Assembly: GCA_036873135.1 (NCBI GenBank)
Contig: JAPTYO010000026.1
Coordinates: forward strand, 4,506,001-4,570,000
Source of the DNA: Clarkia xantiana subsp. parviflora
Lineage: Eukaryota > Streptophyta > Magnoliopsida > Myrtales > Onagraceae
DNA: 64,000 bases
Direction of reading: 5' to 3'
The notes beneath the pieces are model-generated. The model saw only the letters and a list, made by a program, of their open reading frames with translations, did no database searches and had not been told where the DNA came from. The position numbers and the translations under genes were made by a program. Below are positions 31,996 through 42,096 of the stretch, piece by piece (position 1 is the stretch's first letter; every line of letters begins with the position of its first letter).

Positions 31996-34914
31996 GGCAG
32001 CTATCAAAATAAAGGGAGATCAGCAGCTATCAAAAGACTGCTACAAGGTTGCACTCCAACATAATGTCAAGACAATTTCGCGTCATTGATGAAAAACCAA
32101 GGGTAGATCATGCACGTCTTGCTCTTATTGAAGCATTACGAAATCAAGATAGATGAGCCAGAAAGGATGGTCCGAGTAGGCGCATCACTGTCAGAAGATG
32201 AAGTAATAGAAACCATCAGGAAACAGCGGTACGACTGCCAAGCGACTTGGGGGGCACCAAGCTGACAAGTGCTCGGAATTCCACCGAAGTGAAGAAACGA
32301 ATAATTGCAAGAACACGCGGTACCATTCTTGTAAGAAGGAAACACCAAGCAATGATCATATATAGGCATGTACATCATGCTAAGGAGGCATCAACGCGTA
32401 TCAACTAGAGGACGCATACAATAATGTATAGTCGCTGTTCATACATACATATTCACAATCACATATAGCGGATGATACTTGGAAAAGCTCCGGTCCCGAC
32501 ATATGCGCACCTGTCACGACCCGCACCTATCGCGTCCACACTTAAGGAAGTTTCCTGAACAAACAAGGAGTCCTCGTATCAGTCTCCTTTACTTTATCTA
32601 TTATATGCATTACTAAAAAGAATATTTCATAACTCCATATTTTTGCAAACTTGTAAACATTGCAACTATCTGACAAAGCGCAACTCTGTTAGTAGGTACA
32701 TACTACACTATGATTACTACATTGGAATTATGCCAAGTAGTAACCTATGCACATAATATCTACTTCAACAATACAAGTTAAGCATTATGTTCAAGGAGGG
32801 ATTTATGGCATACAACGCCAACATATCTATTATCTACACCAACAGGGAGTTTATTTCTCCATCCATAACGACGTCTATCTCAAGAAGGCGTTCACTCAGG
32901 AACAACGTCAACAACATACAATGCCTTGGAAGAAAACCAAAACCTATTCTAAAAGTGACATGGTGCAATATCCTCCTTGTAGGGACAAAACACATGTTCA
33001 CATCTATCAAAAGTAACATGTTGCGACATCCTCTTCAAAAGGGAAAACCCCATGTTTACTTCTAAAAAATGGCATGTTATGAAATCCTCTGGGCAAATCC
33101 TCATGTTCATAGCCATTCCCTGAATAAAAACAGGATGCAGAAAATACATTATGGGACCGATCACCCCACCGTGGCGGAAATCCTCTTAATAGACGACAAC
33201 CCCACACACTAAAAGTATGTATACTCTCTTAAGGGTTCATACACCATGAAGACTTATGCCTGAAAAAGGATAGCTTCTTGTTATACGCTTATAAAAGCAA
33301 AACTTGTACAAAACTCATCAAACTTACAAGTCGAGTCTTGTATAACGTTATCTTGCTCTTTAGCATATAACGCCAAAACAACAAAATCAGCAAGAAGTAT
33401 CTTGCAACAACGTCGCCTTAGAGTGGAACTAAGAGACAGTAGAAACTTAAGTCTTGCTACATCAAGACGACACTGCTACATGTCAAAGGCCAAGTGCCAA
33501 GTACATTACTACATGCAATGCTACAAGTACCAAGTGTACATAACACCCTGCAATGCGCAAGTCGCAACATCGTATGTTCTATCCGTCACAACAAAGAGTT
33601 CAATCCTATCATGCAAGTCCAATACATACGGACAACGAAAATAACGCAAGGTATGAAATATTACTAACAAGTTATCACATGTTTATTATTATTGAAAACA
33701 GGTCCAAGTGATGAAATACCATGCAAGAAAAGGCATAAACAAAGATTTATCGAAAACCTCAAAACAACATCAACCCATTCACAAAGGGTTCAACATGCTG
33801 GAAGCAGACAACCTGACACCAACCAAAAGATAACATCATCTCCAAGAATCTATGGCAAAGAGTTCATAATGTCAACATCAAATGCAATGTCGTCATCCGC
33901 ACAAAAGACACGGAAAGAATGGTCGCTTCAACTTCAATACGACATAACTCTTCAACATAAGCGCGACAATCAGAAATGCGTGCATCAAAATCAGCCGTCT
34001 TCAAGATCAAGTTTCAAGTGTGAAGAAGTAAACAACGCTTACCTCAATGGGAGGAACGCTCCTCCTTGGGCCGGTCCCTCGAACGGGGGCAGAAGGTACC
34101 ACCGCACGACCCTCAACTCTATTCCCTTTATCGCAAGAAGGAGTTAGCACGGTTGTACTCGGCATAAAGAACTTAGAATCGTCGAGGAACGCGACCCTGC
34201 GTCGGATCTTTTGAGAATTGTGCTAAATCCAGGAACTGCAACCACGCGTTTAGCAACATGAAAGCAACAACTTGGAAAATTAACAAGTTCAAAGAAGATA
34301 CAGTGAGGTGCCTTACTCACAAGTCCTTTACCGTGACCATGTCCGGAGACTCCAGAGTAGCGGGGACAATTTTACGGACATTCCTTCCAACAAGCGGATT
34401 ACTGTATACATCGGCTATCTGCAAAGACGAGCTTTTTCCATCAGTCCGACCTACATTACAACATGATACAAGTCATAAAGATCATCAACATACCAAATCT
34501 TCAGAAGGACGTATATGTGTACCGATATCAAGCAAGGACATCAACATCTACACTTGGTGTATTATTTAGCTGCTCAACCATGTCGACATCCGAACACAGA
34601 GTTACTCGCAGAATGGAAATAGTAGACTTACTCATGATAACAACCGTGGGAAGATTAATTCCGACAAGAAGATAGCAAGATCTGATATCCTGATAAATGC
34701 AACCAACAATCCAATACGTACGCAAACACGCATCAACACTTATGCAAACATTTATGCAATGGACGCTACATGTGAGATAACTATGTACGCAATGACCTAA
34801 CAATCTTCGTGCAACAAGTAACAACCATCATACAAGGAGGGGCAACCCTCTCAATACATCGACTTCCATGACGACATCGAGCTCATACTCGCAGCATACA
34901 TGATTACAAGGACG
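31996..34914. other. E4 interior, no recognised genes
   Basis: Only short frames without family features. A phrase TACATGTTG/AACATGG...TCCTC recurs at 32950-33110 in three loose copies (period about 60). 34020-34140 contains GGAACGCTCCTCCTTGGGCCGG, not identified. Confidence 0.4.
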
Positions 34915-35610
34915 AAATATTTCCCAAGTGTTTCCGTGTACGTACATACATGTCGACAAGGATGGATGTCGACAAGAAAATAATATTTCCTAAGTGTTTC
35001 CATGTACGTACATACATGTCAACAAGGATGGATGTCGACAAGTGAGGAATATTTTCTAAGTGTTTCCATGTACGTACATACATGTCGACAAGGATGGATG
35101 TCGACAAGAGAAGAATATTTCCTAAGTGTTTCCATGTACGAACATACATGTCGACAAGTGAGGAATATTTTCTAAGTGTTTCCATGTACGTACACACATG
35201 TCGACAAGGATGGATGTCGACAAGAGAAGAATATTTCCTAAGTGTTTCAATGTACGTACATACATGTCGACAAGGATGGATGTCGACAAGTGAGGAATAT
35301 TTTCTAAGTGTTTCCATGTACGTACATACATGTCGACAAGGATGGATGTCGACAAGAGAAGAATATTTCCTAAGTGTTTCCATGTACATACATACATGTC
35401 GACAAGGATGGATGTCGACAAGAGAAGAATATTTCCTAAGTGTTTCCATGTACATACATACATGTCGACAAGGATGGATGTCGACAAGATAAGAATATTT
35501 CCTAAGTGTTTCCATGTACGTACATACATGACGACAATGATGGATGTCGACAAGTGAGGGATATTTTCTAAGTGTTTCCATGTACGTACATACATGTCGA
35601 CAAGGATAGA
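34915..35610. repeat. 66-bp satellite-like array in E4, about 11 copies
   Basis: The unit contains AAGTGTTTCCATGTACGTAC, then ATACATGTCGACAAGGATGG and ATGTCGACAAG with alternating GAGAAGAAT/TGAGGAAT ends. One unit near 35150 is shortened. The period divides by three, giving repetitive frames (34904-35683 minus, 35082-35492 plus) that I do not call. GTCGAC occurs twice per unit. Confidence 0.9.
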
Positions 35611-37105
35611 TTGGATGCATCAAGTAGCTATAATCAACTTCTACACAATACCTCCTAAGTATTTCTACGACGCTTATCGACAAAGCTCATACGATGACAT
35701 CTATGGTAACAAGCATTAGATATTGTTAAAATATTTTATGAGTGTTTTAGCATGCTTGCATAAAGTGGGCGATGATCAACATACGACGCTCAAAGCACAT
35801 TGTCTAGCTTACCATTACCAATGTACAACAATCAACGACCATGTCCGAACAACTATCCAGCATCAACATCAAGCATGCAAAAACGATGACTAAAGCATGG
35901 AACAACATGACGGCAATGAATACTATGCACTAGGAAAGTATAACAATCCATTTATACTTTTCTAAAAATTTCCAGCACTTAGAAAATTTTTGGCTGATTT
36001 GGAAAGCTAATTACTCTAATGCATTTTATCAAACACCTTATGTGCATGTTAAGGTGACTACACACATGATGATTTCAAGATCAAATTAAGGCCAAACGAA
36101 GTCACGAAATGTCCAGCCATGTACGGAATTGAACTTACCAACACGAAGCGAGTCCGAATTGACACGTGCCACACCGGAAAAATCACGCGCTGCCACCATC
36201 GAGATGACGCGCCGCCGTGGTTCCAGTCACGCGCCGCCAATCCCTATTCCACGCGTCATCGACCTTGTTCCCTACCTTGGCTGAAATCCAATTGATATCA
36301 ACTATGGTGTGTCTACTCCAAATTTATGATCTCAAAAGCTTCATCTTCATCAAGAGTGGAGAGCTTCTTGGAGATTTATCTATGAAGGATGTAAGATAAT
36401 GAGTATTCTCTCTCCTAATTTTCACTAATAGTGCCTACACCATGTGCTAATGACTAAACTTTCATCCATTTTCATATAAGTCCTTAGCAACCTTTACAAG
36501 CATCCTTGCATCTCTCCTATATTCATATTGCATACATACTACGCCATGCTTCATGACACACTACACGTAATTATTATTACATATTACGTACATAGAATTT
36601 ATTATGCACGATTCTTATTTATGATCGTTACATGATTATTTTTATAATCTAAGTATGAACTTCATGTTTACATCATGTCTCAAATTTACACCATGCTTCA
36701 TGATTACGTACATGCTCTCCAATTTTATATTGTTCTATGTGTTTTTCTTATTGCATGATTACGTCATCCATTTGCTATATCGTCATCTACATGTTGACAA
36801 CGTGTTATATGCTTGCGTCATGTACCATGATATTATCACGTTGTATAATTCTTTATTATTACAAGTATTTTACTCATTACATGATATTCCGAATATATCG
36901 TTAATTGCATGTTGTTATACACATATTGTATGCTACGCTAACCCTGTAAACAGATTACGTACATACGACGGAAAATTAAAGTTGGTCAAATTTATGATCT
37001 CTACACTCGAATTGACAAACAAGCCACCCCTGAGGTCAGTACCGAACCTAAATTGTACTAATATCTTATCTTAAAAAGAGTCAAGCATGGGTTTTGAACC
37101 GCTAC
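35611..37105. other. E4 3' region, no recognised genes
   Basis: AT-rich; many CATGATTACG/CATGCTTCATGA phrases at 36540-36850. Nothing coding that I can support. Confidence 0.4.
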
Positions 37106-37121
37106 TTGACTCGGGGGCAAG
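37106..37121 (+). other. Polypurine tract of E4
   Basis: TTGACTCGGGGGCAAG directly before the 3' LTR, similar to the TTG...GGGGGCAAA tracts of Y, Z and E2. Confidence 0.7.
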
Positions 37122-37802
37122 TTTTAGATATCTGTCTAATTCGGGTTCGTATTTACATTCCGGGCCTCGCAAAATACTCCAAAACCCGTAAAAGAACTCT
37201 TCCGCAGACACCCAAGTCCAAAAACGGTCCGGAATACGCGCAGTACCCGGACCGGGGGACTTCCTGATTGCCCTAAGGCAATCCGGACCCGGTCAGGATT
37301 GCTAGACAATCCGGGTATGTTCGGATTACCGACATGCTCCGCGCACTTATCCCGATTATTTTGCAAAGTATGAGAAGTCAGTGCGCGCATAGCCCCCATT
37401 GATGACGGTATACGTTTTCCTTTAAACCGGCATCAAACCTATAAAACCGGGCACGATCCTTTGGTTTCCTATAAATAGGGACCTAGGACTCCCATTTTAA
37501 AAAAACTCTCTCATTCTGACTTTTCGAGCTCTGACTTCTCTCTAAAGACTTTCTCTCTCTAAAGATTATGACTTGAGCGTCGGAGAGGGCCCAACCAGCA
37601 TTCCCCCCCTCTTCCACGCTTGTTACTGCCCCATGTGCCGGACCCGAAGTTCGAGATATCAAAGTCGAGAAGTTGAAGACTGGTTCGAGGATCGTGTCTC
37701 AAGGTTCGCAGCATACAGACAGATACCCGTTCCCGTGCACATATCTAGAGCTCGTTCGTGGGAGAGAAGCCCGAAGTTACCCAAGTGGAAGCAAACTTAA
37801 CA
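37122..37802 (+). repeat. 3' LTR of E4
   Basis: Starts TTTTAGATATC (the first TG is mutated relative to the 5' LTR) and ends ACTTAACA. It carries the extra block 37621-37681 absent from the 5' LTR. TATAAATA near 37470; GCGTCGGAGAGGG near 37577. Confidence 0.85.
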
Positions 37803-38939
37803 GTGCCCATCACCATATGCTTACAGCTCCCACTCGCCAGAATGGGAGGGTTCCTGTTAATGTATTGTCGTCTAAATATGCATCAACTTTTCTCTCCTTT
37901 GAACTGGTCCTTCCTTCCGAATAGTTCATACGAGGTTTTCCGTGCGACCGGCGGACACGACGGGCATCGTGCTACTCATCTGTTAGGAGTGTTGTAGAGC
38001 CCGCGGAACTTTGATTCCCTTTTCTCCGATCAACCTATTATACACAACATTTATATAGTGTCGCGTTGTATCCTAGGTCAACTGATAATTCTCTTTTTGC
38101 CTAGTTTCCTCATAGGAACACTTCTCCAAGGCATCCGTACAAGTATTCACAACCTTGAACTAATATCTGGTTGGTGGCCACCTAGTGAATACAAGAGTCG
38201 GTGAATTACAGGTGAACTTGACCATCCCCATCGCTCATACTATTAGTCAAACCCAACCGGTTTCCAAAGACGAGGTCACTAGGCCTTTTTGTTCAGCACT
38301 ACGCCCGTATACCGAGAAGCGAACATTGAGCCTGACCTTGGATATGAGTTCTGAGTCTGTGAGGATACTTTGGCTGCCTCTTCATAAGGCTCACGGGATC
38401 AATCACACGCTCAAAGTGAGGAAGTTTGCACCCGCCAGAATCACGAGGATTCTTTCCTAGCACAACCAAGTTGTGACCCCGTGGTCGAACGTGGCACGCG
38501 TAGTATGAAGCACACTTTTAAGTTTAAAGGAATGGGACATGTCAAATCATGCTATCGTAGATTCTCATCTGGCCCAAAATGTGGATTAATGACGAACAAA
38601 GTTCATCACGGCGTTCTGCAAAACGAAGATCATGTTCAGTTACTTCGACACTAGATGATCGTTCTGCGTAATCAGGTTTATCCGCCAGATTCTTAACCAG
38701 CCTTGCTTAGTAGAGGCGTCCCTCCACCGCAAGACGACCGTACCTGTGTGAAGAGGCAAGGCCCACATACGACATAGTTTGGCAAGGGATTGCGTCCTCC
38801 TACGACTTAGTTTATAGACTGAAAACTTGATATAATCAAAACATTATGACGTCGATTGATCATAAACTCATTTGCAATTCTTTTTCTTACAAAATGTAAC
38901 TTACTAATATCAAAATGTTAGCACAGATACATGCCACTA
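37803..38939 (-). other. Copia B: end of left LTR (to 37825) and long 3' UTR
   Basis: 37808-37825 completes the LTR. On the minus strand GGCGAGTGGGAGC (37826-37838) is the polypurine tract. 37839-38230 matches 49964-50343 of copia C. No coding frame of substance; a 3' UTR over 1 kb is long for copia. Confidence 0.65.
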
Positions 38940-40200
38940 CTAAACCTTACGCAATCCAAGCAGTTTTACATGCTTTTCGAATATCTCCTAGCGTAGTGGT
39001 TTAGTTAATGGGTTCGCAATCATGTCATCAGTGGAAAAGTATTTCATAGTGATTATACTGTCTTCTACCATAGATTTAGCATAAAAGTATTTCACATCAA
39101 TGTGTTTGGTCCTATTATGGTACTTTGGATTCTTTACTGCCGTAATGGCTGCCTGACTGTTAGAGAACACCTTCACAGGTTTACTCCTGACGTCACCATC
39201 AAGCAGCGCAGTAAGAAGCCTTTTCAGCCAGACCACTTCCTGTGCGTTCTTGGAGAGGGCTACGGATTATGATTTGATCGTGGACAACGCGATAGAGGTT
39301 TGCTTCTTGCTCTTTCATGAAATGGCGGCTTTAGCAAGGAGAAACACTCCTCCTGTGGTGGACTTACGTTCATTCGGATCGCCACCATGGTCGGAGTCAC
39401 TGTAACCTGTCAATTCTAACTTCATGCCCTTATAGCACAGTGCGTAGTCGGTTGTACCCTCCAGATAATGAAAAATTCGTTTTACCCTTTAAATGTTCAT
39501 AGCCAGGATATGATTGGAAACGTGCTATTAGGCCCACGGAGTAACAGATATCCGGAAGGGTGCATTGCATGGCGTACATCAAACTACTGACCATGCTTAA
39601 ATACTCTGCACTCTTCATCTGTTCACGCTCTGCCAGGTTCTTGGGGCCGTCACGTTTTGAGAGTGCGCACCCAAACACCACCGGCGTATCCATGGGTTGG
39701 GCATCCTGTAATCTGAATCTTTTGAACAGTTTGTTGATATAAGCTTCTTGAGAAAGACACAATTTCAGGGTAGCCGGATATCTAGAAATTTTTTAATGCC
39801 CAAGATGTACGTGGCCTTTCCCATGTCTTTCATCTCAAATATAGATGCCATCCATGACTTTGACTTCTTTCATAAAATTCACATCGTTTGCAGCAATGAG
39901 TATGTCGTCCACGTATAAGGTTAAGATGACATACATAGACCCAGAGGTCTTATAATACACGCACAAATCCTTGTGAAGATTCACGAATCCGTTTCCTACG
40001 ATTTCCTCATGGAATCTGCGGTACCATTGCCGAGACGAGTGTTTAAGACCGTAGATGGACCTTTGGAGGTTACAAACTTTACGTTTGTTACCAGGAATAA
40101 TGAAACTCTCCGTATGCTCCATGTAGATCTCTTCCTCCAGGTGTCCGTGAAGGAATGCGGTCTTAATATCCATTTAGTGCAGCTCGAGATTAAGACTTGC
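38940..40200 (-). pseudogene. pol: Copia B RT and RNase H remnant
   Basis: Minus strand: 40173-39835 carries MDIKTAFLHG, IYGLKHSSRQW and the catalytic LYVDDILIAAND of copia RT. 39762-39430 carries MCLSQEAYINKLFKRF and SLMYAMQCTLPDICY, the RT-RNase H connection. 39236-38988 carries NSQAAI, HIDVKYF and NPLTKPLR of RNase H. Frameshifts separate the three. A TAG right after KPLR (38985-38987) precedes a remnant reading EIFEKHVKLLGLRKV, the true C-terminus. Clearly copia, not active. Confidence 0.85.
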
Positions 40201-41317
40201 AACCAGGACCATGACTGGCCATAACCGTGCTTTTACGCATAGTCAGTGAGTTTGTTTTGTCAATGTCAACTCCATGAAATTGGTATATCCTTTCACATCA
40301 AGTCGGGTTTCGCACCTCCCGACCTTTTCCATCAGTGGTGAGCCTTCTTTCAGGACTCACCGTATCCTTGTGCCGCTGTGGTTAGCAGGTAAATCAACTA
40401 TAGACTATAATGGCTTTCGTTTAAGGGATAGCTCTCTTTTATTATTTCCTCAATTTCTCCACTTGAGGTCTTTCCAATGCTTGCCAACACTTGTTGGAGC
40501 AAGGTTTTCACCTTGTTCGATGGGTTCAAAGCCTTTGACTTTTGTCTAGGCTTGATTAATCCCACCTATAGTCTGATCATTTCTCCCACTCGGAATAATG
40601 CTTCTTATCGTAGCATCATTTCTATTGGGAACATTTCTCCCACTCGGAACAATGCTTCTTATCGGAGCATCGTTTCCTTTGGGAACAAGAGCAGTGCTTG
40701 AACCTTGACCATCAACTTTCCTTTAAAAACCTCTCGGTCTTGGGGTTTCACTTCCGAGATGAATTCCTTGATCACTAGGATCTGGAACCAAGATTGGTCG
40801 GATCACTCCCACTGGAAACAATGGGTATTACTGACTATTTCATTTCTATGGAGTACTTAATAATAAAATAAGATTTATATCCGGTTGATTCTTAGAAATA
40901 CGCAATCAATGGATTTTAATGGCATTTTGATTTTACTCAAAGAATTAGATGTAGGATAAAATGTATGGAGTTGTTTGATTCAGCTATTTCCAATAGCCTT
41001 ATTGCTTCGGTTTGCTTACATTTCAGATCGATCTCATTTCTAGCCGAGTCGATTAATCTTGATAAGAAGAACTCATTTCGAATCGAATGGTAACTATTTT
41101 ATTCAATAACCCCGAAACAATAATAACCAGAAATCAAACAAAAATGAACAATAGGAAAAACCAACATAAACAATATTGGGGTCTCATATCTCGAACTTGA
41201 AGCAGTCGCGAAGAAGAATGATGGACAGGTCATTTTAACTGATTTTGTACCATGAAGGTACTTATCATCGTTTAGACCTTTTGTTCTCGGGGGGTTCCAA
41301 ACATTTAGCATACCAAT
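40201..41317 (-). other. Copia B interior upstream of RT, degenerate
   Basis: 40300-40850 is related to 54640-55130 in inverted orientation. It has two direct copies of CATTTCTCCCACTCGGAAnA plus ATGCTTCTTATCG (40577-40675). 40990-41317 is unassigned. Integrase is not recognisable. Confidence 0.5.
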
Positions 41318-42022
41318 TGATGTGCTTCGGGATGCTCCAAGCTTGACATTGCATAGAGGATCAAAGCAAAGCCATACAAGATCAGCATCAAGTGATGCTT
41401 CTTCAAATCCAAGGCCATTTGAGGGCTCTAAATGGCGAAATGGTGGTCCAATAACTCAATCCAAGTCCCAAGTCACAAACATGGCCAATGGAGGGCCCAA
41501 AATGCTGCAGCAGATGCAAGAAGGCCCAAGAGACACTCAAGTCAATTAGCATTCAATGCTAATCCGCCCAACAACCAACCAACCTTGAGACTTGGGTTCT
41601 GAATTGATTTACTTATATTTTCTAGTATTTGCTTTCCAATAAAGGCTGCTCTCCATGCATGAGTTAGCCAATTTAAGTTTGAATTTCGTTTTTGGTGTAA
41701 AGAGCACTATATAAGCTCTATTATTATGTTATTTCCAGCAGCTTTTGATGAATGATATTATTGCCTTAGTGCACCCCTTTCTTGTCTAAGCAATCTGATT
41801 GTTTAGTGGCGAAACCTATCCGATTCTTATCCCTCATCCTTGAGTGTGGCGAATCAAACCCGGACGTCTTTGCTTGTGGCGAGTTATCTTATCAAGCATT
41901 GGTGAACGGTTCTACTATCCACCCTTCTCATCTTATCCGTTTCTGTCACTTTTATCCAATTCCCTTTGTGTCGACAAACCGAGGCACATCATTTGGTATC
42001 AGAGCAGATCCGAGGCACATCA
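41318..42022 (+). repeat. 5' LTR of E5
   Basis: TATA box 41709-41714 within the near-palindrome AGAGCACTATATAAGCTCT. The last 31 bp before the end (from 41991) contain TTTGGTATCAGAGCAGATCCG, a copy of the primer binding site inside the LTR. Confidence 0.9.
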
Positions 42023-42037
42023 TTTGGTATCAGAGCG
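42023..42037 (+). other. Primer binding site of E5
   Basis: TTTGGTATCAGAGCG; TGGTATCAGAGC is complementary to the 3' end of initiator tRNA-Met. A second copy lies 31 bp upstream, within the LTR (41991-42004). Confidence 0.9.
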
Positions 42038-42096
42038 AAGGTTAATCCTTCACTTCCGTAGAGAGCAAGTTAAACACGTGAGGGAGTATAAATAGT

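Larger units (their letters stand above)
28425..37802 (+). mobile_element. E4: scrambled non-autonomous Tat-type element
   Basis: LTRs at 28425-29043 and 37122-37802; imperfect target duplication GTGCT (28420-28424) and GTGCC (37803-37807). Sequence at 48645-48665 in the other copia B LTR shows the empty site. The interior of 8.1 kb keeps gag and protease fragments in altered order, no RT, RNase H or integrase, then a 66-bp satellite and a polypurine tract. Confidence 0.8.

Noticed and set aside
34904..35683. 259-codon minus-strand frame and matching plus-strand frames
   Set aside because: By-products of a 66-bp tandem repeat; the residues repeat every 22 positions.
38185..38460. 91-codon + strand frame before the copia B RNase H
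   Set aside because: Opposite to the copia strand, within its 3' UTR, and without recognisable features.
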